From Leptotrichia wadei (GTDB taxonomy: Bacteria > Fusobacteriota > Fusobacteriia > Fusobacteriales > Leptotrichiaceae): a stretch of DNA of 64,000 nt. Below the pieces are notes generated by a model that saw only the letters and a program-made list of their open reading frames with translations, ran no database searches and had not been told where the DNA came from. The DNA lies in the NCBI RefSeq assembly GCF_007990445.1, contig NZ_AP019841.1:186001-250000 (forward strand). The letters run 5' to 3'. Below are positions 17,532-26,444 of this stretch, piece by piece. Each line of letters opens with the position of its first letter. Within the stretch, counting starts at the first letter, position 1. The position numbers were made by a program, and so were the translations under genes.

Positions 17532-18189
17532 TGTTATTTTTAAAGGAGTCAATTTACAAAGACTTATGGGCGGGCTTATTGTGACAGGACAAATTGCCCT
17601 TGTTTCCATAGTGTTTTCAATATTATTTGGATTAATTTTAGGAATAGTTATGACTTCAAAAAATAAAATTATTTATTGGACTTTAAAATTTTATCTGGAA
17701 AGTATGAGAATCATTCCCTTGCTTGTGTGGCTGTTCATAATTTATTTTGGAATTGCGAAAGGCTTTGATTTGCATATTGATTCAGAGACTACGACAATAA
17801 TAGTGTTTGTGATTTGGGGAACGGCTGAAATGATGGATATTGTGAGAGGAGCAATTATTTCTCTTCCAAAAATTCAAGGGGAAAGCGCAAAGGCTCTGGG
17901 GCTTGATACAAGTCAGGTTTATAGATATGTGCTGCTTCCGCAGGCAGTAAGAAGAATTGCACCTGCAGCGGTAAACCTTATAACAAGAATGATTAAGACA
18001 ACTTCACTTGCGATTTTTATAGAAGTTGCAGAAGTTCTAAAAATAGGACGGCAAATTATAGAATTTTCAAGCAGGAAAAATCCGATGGCACCATTCTGGG
18101 TGTATCTGTTCATATTTTTTCTATATTTCATAATTTGTTATCCAATTACATTATTATCAAAGAAAATGGAGAAAAAATGGGCTGTTTAA
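17512..18189 (+). CDS. Polar amino-acid ABC transporter permease (second subunit)
   Basis: This 225 aa protein is related to the preceding permease. GLIVTGQIALVSIVFSILFGLILGIVMTS is the first helix region, and RGAIISLPKIQGESAKALGLDTSQVYRYVLLPQAVRRIAPA is the EAA coupling loop. It starts inside the end of the first permease gene, so translation is coupled and the two probably form a heterodimer. Confidence 0.92.
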   Translation: MQLSGIDVIFKGVNLQRLMGGLIVTGQIALVSIVFSILFGLILGIVMTSKNKIIYWTLKFYLESMRIIPLLVWLFIIYFGIAKGFDLHIDSETTTIIVFVIWGTAEMMDIVRGAIISLPKIQGESAKALGLDTSQVYRYVLLPQAVRRIAPAAVNLITRMIKTTSLAIFIEVAEVLKIGRQIIEFSSRKNPMAPFWVYLFIFFLYFIICYPITLLSKKMEKKWAV

Positions 18190-18216
18190 AAAATAAAGGA
18201 AATGGAGGTAAGCAAA

Positions 18217-18999
18217 ATGGCAGATTCGGAAGTTTTATTGGAACTTTCTGATATAAAAAAAGAATATAAAAAAGGCGTACCCGCACTAAAAGGAGTTTCA
18301 CTTTCAGTAAATAAAAGCGAGGTTGTAGTAATACTGGGGCCTTCTGGATGTGGGAAAAGTACACTTTTAAGATGTATAAACGGACTTGAAGAAATTCAGT
18401 CTGGAGAAATAAAATTACAAGGAAATGTTATTAATAAAGACAAGACAAAATGGCATTTAATACGACAGAGAATAGGAATGGTGTTTCAAAGTTACGAATT
18501 ATTTGATCACATGACAGTTATGCAAAATCTTCTGTTAGGACCACTTAAAGTACAGAAGAGGGATAAAAAGGAAGTTACGGAGCAAGCGGAAAAACTGCTC
18601 GAAAGAGTAGGACTTCTAGATAAAAAGAACTCATATCCAAGAGAACTGTCAGGAGGACAAAAACAAAGAATAGCAATTATAAGATCACTATGTATGAATC
18701 CAGAAATAATGCTATTTGATGAAGTTACAGCGGCGCTTGATCCTGAAATGGTAAGAGAAGTGCTGGATGTAATGCTGGAACTGGCAAAGGAAGGAATGAC
18801 AATGATAATCGTTACTCATGAAATGGAATTTGCTAAAGCGGTTGCGGATAGAATAGTATTTATGGATTCTGGAGAAATCGTTGAAACAAATTATCCGCTG
18901 GAATTTTTTAGAAATCCAAAAACTGAAAGGGCTAAGAAATTCTTAAATATATTTAATTTTGAAAAGAAAGATAAGATGGAATCAGCTTTGTTGATATAA
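18217..18999 (+). CDS. Amino-acid ABC transporter ATP-binding protein
   Basis: The ATPase has Walker [11 protein letters not shown]-loop VFQSYELF, the ABC signature [11 protein letters not shown], Walker [14 protein letters not shown] and switch histidine VTHEM. This order and spacing are those of GlnQ/HisP-type ATPases. An in-frame ATG exists at 18202, but GGAGGT at 18204-18209 serves the ATG at 18217. About 260 aa, slightly longer than GlnQ at the C terminus. Confidence 0.94.
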   Translation: MADSEVLLELSDIKKEYKKGVPALKGVSLSVNKSEVVVILGPSGCGKSTLLRCINGLEEIQSGEIKLQGNVINKDKTKWHLIRQRIGMVFQSYELFDHMTVMQNLLLGPLKVQKRDKKEVTEQAEKLLERVGLLDKKNSYPRELSGGQKQRIAIIRSLCMNPEIMLFDEVTAALDPEMVREVLDVMLELAKEGMTMIIVTHEMEFAKAVADRIVFMDSGEIVETNYPLEFFRNPKTERAKKFLNIFNFEKKDKMESALLI

Positions 19000-19057
19000 A
19001 TAAAAAATTCAGTAAAACAATTTAGTGAATGCTAATTGTTGAAGGGAGAATAAAAGT

Positions 19058-20323
19058 ATGAAAAAATTATTAGGATTTAGAAAATTGAATTTATTGGCAC
19101 AGATATTGATTGGTGCATTATTAGGTATTTTGGTTGGGCAGTTATTTCCCTCGTTTGCTAAAGAGTTAAAGATACTGGGAGTGCTGTTTACAAGTTTAGT
19201 TCAGATGGTTATTGTGCCGCTTGTATTCCCGCTGGTTGTTTTATCAATAGTTACAATGAAAAATACTAAAAAGTTTGGAAATCTTGCGTTTAAGACATTT
19301 TTACACTTTTTCTCAATTACAACATTAGTAATCACGCTTAGCCTTATTTTAGGGAAAGTGACAGGAATTGGTGCAAATATAAAAGCTGGAAGCATTTCCA
19401 CAGAAGCTATTAAAGATGTTGCTTCTAACATTAATTTAAACGATTTCTTAACATCAATTGTACCTAAAAATGTATTTACAGCATTTGCAGATGGAAATCT
19501 TTTACCAGTTATATTTTTTGCAGTATTTCTGGGAATAGCCTTAATTGCTGTTGGAGATGACAATAAACCTGTTATAACATTCTTTGAATCTTGGATAAAG
19601 GCTATGTATAAGATTGTAGATTATGCCATTGCATTTGCACCTGTGGGAGTGTTTGGACTGATTGCAAGCAATGTGGCGAAAACTGGACTTGGAGATTTGT
19701 ATTTGTTAGGACAGTTTGTACTGCTTCTTTATGTTGGATACTTGGCGGCTCTATTAATCGTATTTCCAATTATTGCATATGTATTCAAAGTTCCTTATTT
19801 AAAATTATTATCAAATATTAAGGATTTGGTGCTAATAGCCTTTACAACAGGAGGTTCTGCAGTAGTTTTGCCGACGCTTCTTGAACGTAGTGAAGAAAAT
19901 GGAATATCTGAATCAGTTTCAGCTTTTGCTACACCGCTTGGATATTCATTCAATCTTATTGGAGCCTGCATTTATATAAGTTTATCGGTAACATTTATAA
20001 CAAACTTGTACTCAACTCCGCTTACATGGGGTCAATTAATTCCATTAATATTATTTTTGACAATAATTACAAAGGGAATTGCAGCAGTTCCATCTGGAGC
20101 ATTGGTTGTACTGCTTGCAACTGCGGCACAACTTAATTTACCTGCAGAAGGCATTGCCTTGATTGTATCAGTTGACTTTTTGGCAAATGCTGGACGTACA
20201 GCGGTAAATGTAGTTGGAAACACACTTATTCCTGCGATTATTGAAAAAACTGGAGAATATGAAGTTGTGGAAACAGAGGAAGTGTATGCTGGACTTCGAG
20301 AAAATGCAGCTGTAACTGAATAG
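19058..20323 (+). CDS. Dicarboxylate/amino acid:cation symporter (DAACS family)
   Basis: The 421 aa contain the hallmarks of the glutamate/cystine symporter family: an N-terminal LAQILIGALLGILVGQLFP helix, FTSLVQMVIVPLVFPLVVLSIV, and the re-entrant hairpin region where the serine-rich motif reads TTGGSAVVLPTLLER. The C-terminal part reads IITKGIAAVPSGALVVLLATA and DFLANAGRTAVNVVGN. The last motif differs from the common D-x-x-RTxxNVxGD by ending in GN, and the NMDG block reads FNLIG, so substrate preference may be unusual. It sits inside an ABC amino-acid operon, so the cell may move the same solute by two energetically different routes. A short hairpin (19016-19040) precedes the RBS. Confidence 0.9.
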   Translation: MKKLLGFRKLNLLAQILIGALLGILVGQLFPSFAKELKILGVLFTSLVQMVIVPLVFPLVVLSIVTMKNTKKFGNLAFKTFLHFFSITTLVITLSLILGKVTGIGANIKAGSISTEAIKDVASNINLNDFLTSIVPKNVFTAFADGNLLPVIFFAVFLGIALIAVGDDNKPVITFFESWIKAMYKIVDYAIAFAPVGVFGLIASNVAKTGLGDLYLLGQFVLLLYVGYLAALLIVFPIIAYVFKVPYLKLLSNIKDLVLIAFTTGGSAVVLPTLLERSEENGISESVSAFATPLGYSFNLIGACIYISLSVTFITNLYSTPLTWGQLIPLILFLTIITKGIAAVPSGALVVLLATAAQLNLPAEGIALIVSVDFLANAGRTAVNVVGNTLIPAIIEKTGEYEVVETEEVYAGLRENAAVTE

Positions 20324-20355
20324 ACTTTAAAAATAAAAATAGAAAGGATGAAAAT

Positions 20356-21303
20356 ATGTCAAAAGTATATATAATTCATGAAAATATGGATTGGACAAGA
20401 TATCTAACTGCAAGGCTGGATGAATTGTCAGTTCCTTATGAAGAACTGGATTTGTCAGAAGGAATATTAAATATAGGAAAAGAGCCTGAAAAAGGCGTGT
20501 ATTATAACAGAATGAGCGCTTCTTCACATACAAGAGGGCATAGATATGCACCAGAATTAACGGAGCAAGTCTTAACATGGCTGGAAAACAAAGGAACAGA
20601 AGCAGTCCGTGTAGTTAATGGAACATCTGCAATAAATCTTGAAGTGAGTAAATTGAAACAATACATCTTACTGCAAAAGGCAGGGATAAATACCCCAAAA
20701 ACATTGGGAACTGTGGGAAAAGAGCAAATCTTAAATGCTGCTAAGGAACTTGACACATATCCTTTTATCATAAAGCACAACAGAGCTGGAAAAGGGCTTG
20801 GGGTAAGGCTTATAAGAAGTTATGAAGAACTTGACAATTATGTAAATGGAAACGATTTTGAAGATTCTGTCGATGGAATAAGCTTGATTCAGGAATATGT
20901 GAAGCCTGTAGATGGACATATCATAAGAGCTGAATTTATAGGTGGAAAATATCTTTATGCCGTAAAAGTTGACTCAAGCGATGGATTTGAACTATGTCCA
21001 GCAGATTCGTGCCAGATAAATGATAAATTCTGTCCTGTAGGAGAAGAAGCTGCAGAAAAAACAAAATTTAGAATTATTGAAAGATTGCCAGAAAATCAAA
21101 TTGAAAAATATGAGAAATTTTTGAAAGAAAACCACATAGATGTGGCGGCAATTGAGTTTATCATAAATGAAAACAATGAAGTTTTTGTTTATGACATAAA
21201 TACAAATACCAATTACAATGCCGATGCTGAAAAAATAGCTGGGAAATATGCTATGTTGGAACTAGCTAAATATTTAAAAGATGAATTGGAAAAATTAGGA
21301 TAA
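20356..21303 (+). CDS. ATP-grasp enzyme (RimK-like ligase) in an amino-acid transport operon
   Basis: The central and C-terminal parts have the ATP-grasp fold: KLKQYILLQKAGINTPKTLG, YPFIIKHNRAGKGLGVRLI (phosphate-gripping loop), LIQEYVKPVDGHIIRAEFIGGKYLYAVKVDS, and the metal-binding end VAAIEFIINENNEVFVYDINTNTNYN. Length 315 aa. Such enzymes join a carboxylate to an amine or thiol through an acyl phosphate. The N-terminal region (YYNRMSASSHTRGHRYA) resembles the substrate domain of RimK/glutathione-synthetase-like proteins. Since it lies between a symporter and the binding lipoprotein of an importer, it probably modifies the imported amino acid or a peptide of it. The substrate is unknown. 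Confidence 0.85.
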   Translation: MSKVYIIHENMDWTRYLTARLDELSVPYEELDLSEGILNIGKEPEKGVYYNRMSASSHTRGHRYAPELTEQVLTWLENKGTEAVRVVNGTSAINLEVSKLKQYILLQKAGINTPKTLGTVGKEQILNAAKELDTYPFIIKHNRAGKGLGVRLIRSYEELDNYVNGNDFEDSVDGISLIQEYVKPVDGHIIRAEFIGGKYLYAVKVDSSDGFELCPADSCQINDKFCPVGEEAAEKTKFRIIERLPENQIEKYEKFLKENHIDVAAIEFIINENNEVFVYDINTNTNYNADAEKIAGKYAMLELAKYLKDELEKLG

Positions 21304-21340
21304 GAAATAATAAAAATATTAAATAAATTTGGAGGTAATT

Positions 21341-22189
21341 ATGAAAAAGAATTTTGAAAGGCTTGTAAAAATTATTGCAATCTTAGTTTTAGGAGTATTT
21401 GCAATAAGCTGTGGAAAAGGTGGAAAGGGAAGTGCTGAACCGGGATCAATTGAGGCAATAAAAAAAGCAGGAAAAATTAGAATAGGAGTATTTGGAGATA
21501 AGCCGCCATTTGGATTTGTTGATGAAAATGGGAAAAATCAAGGATATGATATTTATTTGGCAAAAAGACTTGCAAAAGATTTATTAGGTGACGAAAATAA
21601 AATAGAATTTATCACATTGGAAGCTGCAAACAGAGTGGAATATTTATTATCAAATAAAGTTGATATTATTCTAGCAAACTTTACAGTAACAGATGAAAGA
21701 AAACAAAAAGTTGATTTTGCAAAACCTTATATGAAGGTATCATTAGGGATTGTTTCGCCAGAAGGTGCTCCAATAAAAGATGTGAAGGAGCTGAAAGGTA
21801 AAAAATTGATAGTGAACAAAGGAACAACAGCAGAGATTTACTTCACTAAAAATTATCCAGATATAGAATTGTTGAAATATGACCAAAATACAGAAACATT
21901 TAATGCATTATTAGATAAAAGGGGAGCTGCACTTGCACACGATAATACTCTAGTATTCGCATGGGCAACAGAAAATCCAGGATTTGTTGTGGATGTTAAA
22001 CAGTTAGGGGAACAGGACTACATTGCTCCAGCTGTAAGAAAAGGGAACAAGGAGCTGCTGGACTGGCTAAATGCTGAAATAGATGCTCTTACTAAGGAAG
22101 GGTTCTTTGAAAAAGCGTATAAAGCAACTCTTGAGCCTGTTTATGGGAATAAAGTTGATCCTAAAACAGTGATTATCGAAAATAAATAG
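21341..22189 (+). CDS. Amino-acid ABC transporter substrate-binding lipoprotein
   Basis: The N terminus (KKNFERLVKIIAILVLGVFAISCGKGG) is a lipoprotein signal with a lipobox ending at the cysteine of AISC. The mature part is a type II periplasmic binding protein of the polar amino-acid family: GKIRIGVFGDKPPFGFVDENGKNQGYDIYLAKRLAKDL, then VDIILANFTVTDERKQKVDFAKPYMKVSLGI. The arginine in TDERKQ contacts the carboxylate of the ligand. A TTG at 21329 is in frame, but GGAGGT sets the ATG at 21341. Last gene of the operon. Confidence 0.93.
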   Translation: MKKNFERLVKIIAILVLGVFAISCGKGGKGSAEPGSIEAIKKAGKIRIGVFGDKPPFGFVDENGKNQGYDIYLAKRLAKDLLGDENKIEFITLEAANRVEYLLSNKVDIILANFTVTDERKQKVDFAKPYMKVSLGIVSPEGAPIKDVKELKGKKLIVNKGTTAEIYFTKNYPDIELLKYDQNTETFNALLDKRGAALAHDNTLVFAWATENPGFVVDVKQLGEQDYIAPAVRKGNKELLDWLNAEIDALTKEGFFEKAYKATLEPVYGNKVDPKTVIIENK

Positions 22190-22202
22190 AATGAGTGAAC
22201 TA

Positions 22203-22232
22203 CTCCCGCTTTTAGAAGCGGGAGACTTCTTG
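22203..22232 (+). terminator. Strong hairpin after the uptake operon (terminator or IS605-type end)
   Basis: CTCCCGCTT-TTAG-AAGCGGGAG is a perfect 9 bp stem, followed by ACTTC and a T-rich stretch. It could end transcription of the operon. Its flanks (GTGAACTACTC..GAGACTTC) match those of the second hairpin at 22347-22378 (GTGAACTACTC..GAGCTTC), so it also looks like an IS200/IS605-type end. Confidence 0.55.
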
Positions 22233-22274
22233 CTATCTTTTTGTTAAATAATAAAATTTATGAAGATAAAAATT

Positions 22275-22306
22275 AAACTGCTTCAAAATATTGAGGCAGT
22301 TTTGTT
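22275..22306 (+). terminator. Intrinsic terminator
   Basis: AAACTGCTTCA and TGAGGCAGTTT pair (one G-T pair) with a 6 base loop, followed by TGTTTTTATTTTT. This is the cleanest terminator after the transport operon. Confidence 0.8.
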
Positions 22307-22342
22307 TTTATTTTTACTAAATTACAAATAATTATTTATTTG

Positions 22343-22640
22343 AATGTGAACTACTCACGACTAAAAGTCAAGAGCTTCATAAGACAACTGAAAAAGTAAG
22401 TTATCTTCTAAGAAGTTTGATTTTAAAATCCTTATTCTTTTTGGCTAGTCCACAATAGCCGCTACTAGATAAGACATTATGTCTACACTGCTACTTTTTA
22501 TTTGTATATTATATTTTAAACCCAAATATATTATACTCTAAAATTAGTAATATTGCAAATTTTAAAGCAACATTTTCAATGTTGGTGTATTCATCTCATG
22601 GCTAAAGCCACGAGTGTTCTAACGCACTTAATAAAATATA
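22343..22640. mobile_element. Remnant non-autonomous IS200/IS605-type element
   Basis: This gene-free stretch has an IS605-type imperfect hairpin at each side: GTGAACTACTCACGACTAAA..GTCAAGAG at 22347-22373 and CTCATGGCTAAAGCCACGAG at 22596-22615. On the minus strand the left part also reads AACTTCTTAGAA followed later by TTAGTCGTGAG, resembling the right ends of the tnpB elements at 42551-42621 and 47359-47429. No ORF lies between. Probably a small ORF-less element or two fused ends. Exact boundaries are uncertain. Confidence 0.4.
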
Positions 22641-22782
22641 AGATTAGTTATGAAAAATGTTATTCTATTTTTTATTAAATATGGAAAATTTAAATAAATT
22701 ATGGTATTATTATAGTAAAATTAATTTGATTTATACATACAGATTTAATTTGAAAAGTAATATAAATAAGGCGGAAATGACT

Positions 22783-24852
22783 ATGAAAACATATAACTTG
22801 CTTTATGAAAATTTGGAAAATGTAAAAATAAAGGGTGTTACAAAAACAAATATTCCAAAATTTAAAAAATTGGGAGTTTCTACACTTTATGATCTGCTTT
22901 ATTTTTTTCCAAGAGCTTATGAAAATAGAAATAATCATAAGAAAATCGGTGATATTTTGGCAGATGAATTTGTGATTTTGCAGGGAACAGTTGTAAATGT
23001 GGTTAATCAGTATATAAAATCTGGAAGGACTATGTTTCGGGCTGTTTTGAGTGATGATAGCGGAATGATTGAGCTTGTGTGGTTTAATAACAGGTTTGTG
23101 AAAAATGGAATTCATATTGGGGATGAAATTACTGTTTATGGAAAAGTGAGAAAAACTATGAAATTTCAGCTTGTAAATCCTGAATATAAAAAAATCAAGC
23201 AGGCTAGTTTTGATATGCAGGAACAAAAGCAGATATTGCCAATTTATCCGTCTACCGAGTCACTTAGACAGCAGGCAATCAGAAAAGTTATGGAAAATGC
23301 CTTGATGGATTATGGATATTTATTACAGGAAAATCTACCAAAGGAATTTTTACAGAAAGAGAAACTGCTTGGAAGAAAAGAGGCGGTTTTAAATATTCAT
23401 TTTCCAGAAAATGAGGAAAAGCAAAGTAAGGCACGAAAAAGATTTATGTTGGAGGAAATTTTGCTTCTGGAAATGGGAATTTTACAAAATCGTTTCAGTG
23501 TAGACAAGGCAAATAAGAATATTTATAAACTAGAGGACAACAAAAATCTTGTGAGCAAATTTATAAAGAGTCTGGATTATGAATTGACAAAAGCTCAGAA
23601 ACGTGTGATAAAGGAGATTTATTCTGAATTAAAGGGTGGAAAGATTGTAAATAGGTTGATTCAGGGAGATGTTGGTTCTGGAAAGACGATTGTTTCATTT
23701 ATAATGCTTCTTTATATGGTTGAAAACAATTATCAAGGTGTAATTATGGCGCCTACAGAAATTCTTGCAACACAGCATTATCTAGGAATTGTAGATGAAT
23801 TTATGAATCTAGACATACGAGTGGAACTTTTGACTGGGAGTGTGAAGGGAAAGAAAAAGGAAAAATTACTGAACGAGATAAAAGAAGGGCTTGTTGACAT
23901 TGTAATTGGGACACATTCTCTAATCGAGGACAATGTAATTTTCAAAAATCTTGGACTAATTGTAATTGATGAACAGCATAGATTTGGGGTAACACAGCGA
24001 AAACTTTTACGTGACAAGGGAAATCTTGCCAATTTAATTGTTATGAGTGCCACTCCAATCCCACGTTCGCTTGCACTTACAATTTACGGAGATTTGGATG
24101 TTTCGATCATTGACGAGCTGCCTGCTGGAAGAAGTCCGATTAAGACAAAGTGGATACAAAATGAAATTGACAGGCAAAAAATGTATAATTTTATGGAAAA
24201 GAAAATGAAGGATGGACGGCAAGTTTATATAGTGTCGCCGTTAATTGAAGAAAGTGAAAGCCTGAATGTAAAATCAGCACAGGAAACATACGAAGAATAC
24301 ATTTCAATTTTCCCAAATAGAAAAATCGGACTTATGCACGGACGGCAAACTTACAAGGAAAAGCAGAAAGTCATGGAACAGTTTAAGAATCATGAACTTG
24401 ACATTCTAGTTTCCACAACAGTAATCGAAGTTGGAGTAAATGTGCCAAATGCTTCGATTATGGTAATCCGTGATGCTCAAAGATTTGGACTTTCCTCGCT
24501 TCATCAGCTGCGTGGAAGAGTTGGACGTGGGAAATACCAGTCCTACTGCTTTTTGGAATCCGAAACAACAAATGAAATTTCGGCAAAAAGGCTGGAAGTT
24601 ATGGAAGAAACGACAGATGGATTTAAAATTGCTGAAGAAGATTTGAAATTACGTAATTCTGGGGAAATTTTAGGAACAAGGCAAAGTGGAGTGTCTGATA
24701 TGCTTTTTACGGATATTGTAAAAAATGTGAAGGAAATTAAACTTGTGCATGATTTTGTGGTGGAATATTTGGAAAAAAATGATGGGAAAATAGAAAACGA
24801 ATTTTTGAAAATGGATATTTATAAAAAGTTTTTCAATAATTCAGAAGATTAA
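22783..24852 (+). CDS. recG: ATP-dependent DNA helicase RecG
   Basis: RecG reverses stalled replication forks and processes branched DNA. The 689 aa contain the N-terminal wedge (OB-fold) domain (LYDLLYFFPRAYENR, DEFVILQGTVVNV, LSDDSGMIELVWFN) and the SF2 helicase domains: LIQGDVGSGKTIVSF (motif I), APTEILATQH (Ia), IVIDEQHRFGVTQR (II), MSATPIPRSLALT (III), IEVGVNVPNASIMVI and FGLSSLHQLRGRVGRG (V-VI). The open frame reaches back to 22657, but the RBS-like AAGGCGG at 22768-22774 and family homology at MKTYNLLYENL point to the ATG at 22783. Confidence 0.95.
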   Translation: MKTYNLLYENLENVKIKGVTKTNIPKFKKLGVSTLYDLLYFFPRAYENRNNHKKIGDILADEFVILQGTVVNVVNQYIKSGRTMFRAVLSDDSGMIELVWFNNRFVKNGIHIGDEITVYGKVRKTMKFQLVNPEYKKIKQASFDMQEQKQILPIYPSTESLRQQAIRKVMENALMDYGYLLQENLPKEFLQKEKLLGRKEAVLNIHFPENEEKQSKARKRFMLEEILLLEMGILQNRFSVDKANKNIYKLEDNKNLVSKFIKSLDYELTKAQKRVIKEIYSELKGGKIVNRLIQGDVGSGKTIVSFIMLLYMVENNYQGVIMAPTEILATQHYLGIVDEFMNLDIRVELLTGSVKGKKKEKLLNEIKEGLVDIVIGTHSLIEDNVIFKNLGLIVIDEQHRFGVTQRKLLRDKGNLANLIVMSATPIPRSLALTIYGDLDVSIIDELPAGRSPIKTKWIQNEIDRQKMYNFMEKKMKDGRQVYIVSPLIEESESLNVKSAQETYEEYISIFPNRKIGLMHGRQTYKEKQKVMEQFKNHELDILVSTTVIEVGVNVPNASIMVIRDAQRFGLSSLHQLRGRVGRGKYQSYCFLESETTNEISAKRLEVMEETTDGFKIAEEDLKLRNSGEILGTRQSGVSDMLFTDIVKNVKEIKLVHDFVVEYLEKNDGKIENEFLKMDIYKKFFNNSED

Positions 24853-24878
24853 TTTGAAATATGGTAAGGAGAAATTTT

Positions 24879-25763
24879 GTGAAACAGTATTTGGCAGATT
24901 TTGGGCTGCTTTTTGTGGGGATATTTTGGGGACTTGGATTTGTATTTGTAAAAATTGGGTTAAATACTGGAATTGATCCATTTTATTTATCGGCGATTAG
25001 ATTTCTTGTAGGAGGGCTTATTCTTTACGGGATTTTCTTTAGAAAAATTGGTAAATTTACAAAACATGATATTTTTGCTGGATTGATAGTTGGAATTTTT
25101 CAGTTTTTTGGATATGCCTTTCAAACTTATGGGGCAATGCTTACGACTGCCAGTAAAAATGCTTTTTTTACTTCGATTAATGTTATAATTGTGCCTTATA
25201 TTTTTTGGCTGCTGCATAAAAAGCGTCCCGATGTTTTTGCATTTCTGGCTTCAGTTATTTGCGTACTAGGAGTTGCTGTAATTAGTTTTGACAGGAAGAT
25301 GAATCTTGCAAACCTTAATTTTGGTGATATTTTGACAATTATAAGTGCGGTGTTTTTTGCGGGGCAGATTGCTACAAATGGATATTTTAGTAAAAAGGTT
25401 GAGCCGTTAAAATTGGTCGTTATACAGATGTTTGTGGCGGGAATATTATTTGTAGCAAACTTTTTTATTTTTTCAGATGTGGGTAAAGTTGAAAAGCCTG
25501 CTGGAATGATGCTAGTTTCGATAATTTATTTGACAATTTTTTCAACGGCGATACCGACAGTGCTGCAGACATTTTGCCAAAAATATACGACTTCTACGAG
25601 GGCTTCAATTTTAATGTCGACAGAATCGTTATTTGCTCCACTTTTTGCATTTTTTATATTAAGTGAGAGATTGTCGCTTAGAGTGGCAGTTGGGGCTGGA
25701 TTGGTACTTTTTGCGGTGCTTGTGTCGGAGACTAAATTAGGATTTAAGAAAATTGAGAAATGA
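24879..25763 (+). CDS. EamA/DMT family transporter
   Basis: About ten hydrophobic helices arranged as two EamA repeats: LLFVGIFWGLGFVFVKIGLNTGIDPFYLSAIRFLVGGLILYG in the first and ILTIISAVFFAGQIATNGYF..YTTSTRASILMSTESLFAPLFAFFILSERLSLRVAVGAGLVLFAVLVSE in the second. These proteins move metabolites or drugs across the inner membrane; the substrate is unknown. An ATG at 24861 is in frame, but TAAGGAGA at 24865-24872 favours the GTG at 24879. It follows recG by 9 to 26 bases and may be co-transcribed. Confidence 0.9.
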   Translation: MKQYLADFGLLFVGIFWGLGFVFVKIGLNTGIDPFYLSAIRFLVGGLILYGIFFRKIGKFTKHDIFAGLIVGIFQFFGYAFQTYGAMLTTASKNAFFTSINVIIVPYIFWLLHKKRPDVFAFLASVICVLGVAVISFDRKMNLANLNFGDILTIISAVFFAGQIATNGYFSKKVEPLKLVVIQMFVAGILFVANFFIFSDVGKVEKPAGMMLVSIIYLTIFSTAIPTVLQTFCQKYTTSTRASILMSTESLFAPLFAFFILSERLSLRVAVGAGLVLFAVLVSETKLGFKKIEK

Positions 25764-25863
25764 AAAATAAAAAATTAATTGATGTTTTGTATTAAAATTT
25801 ATCAAATAATATGATAAAATAAAATGTATAATAATGAGTTTAATAAGGAGAGAAAAAATAAAA

Positions 25864-26379
25864 ATGAAAATAGTTTTATATGGACATCCAACTTTACGAG
25901 AAAAAGCGGAAAAAGTTGATGAAGTTGATGATAATGTAAGAGAAATTTTGGATGAAATGGTTGCTCTTATGAGAAAGGCTAATGGAGTGGGACTTGCAGC
26001 GAATCAAGTGGATATTGCTAAAAGGTTTTTTGTGCTTGAGCACGACGGGATTTTGAAAAAAGTTGTTAATCCTGAAATTTTGGAGTTTTCTGAGGAAATT
26101 GCAGATATGGAGGAAGGATGCTTGAGTATTCCTGGGGTTTATAAAAGGGTTAATCGTCCTGCAAAAATCAAAGTAAAATATTTGAATGAAAATGGGGAAG
26201 AAGTTGTTGAAGAATTGGAAGAAATGTGGGCTAGGGCATTTCAGCATGAATTTGACCATATTGAAGGGATTTTGTTTACAGACAGGCTTTCAATTTTGAA
26301 TAAAAGGCTTGTTGCTAAAAAGCTGGATGTTCTGAAGAAGGATTTTGCCAAGGGTAGAATTTACAGGGACTTGGATTAG
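25864..26379 (+). CDS. def: Peptide deformylase
   Basis: Def removes the formyl group from nascent N termini. All three metal/active-site motifs are present: GVGLAANQV (motif 1), EGCLSIPG (motif 2, cysteine ligand) and FQHEFDHIEG (motif 3, HExxH). 171 aa is typical. The frame is open to 25834, but the ATG at 25864 matches the family start (MKIVLYGHPTLREKAEKV). The RBS AAGGAG lies 13 bases before this ATG, a little long. It pairs functionally with fmt, 66 bases downstream. Confidence 0.96.
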   Translation: MKIVLYGHPTLREKAEKVDEVDDNVREILDEMVALMRKANGVGLAANQVDIAKRFFVLEHDGILKKVVNPEILEFSEEIADMEEGCLSIPGVYKRVNRPAKIKVKYLNENGEEVVEELEEMWARAFQHEFDHIEGILFTDRLSILNKRLVAKKLDVLKKDFAKGRIYRDLD

Positions 26380-26444
26380 AATATTATTTTTATTTAAATA
26401 AAATAAACGTGTTTGGAAAAAAGTCAGGAAAGTGGGGAAATTAA

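Noticed and set aside
22190-22656. Riboswitch or T-box leader for recG
   Set aside because: No T-box or known aptamer pattern; the hairpins match transposon ends and terminators.
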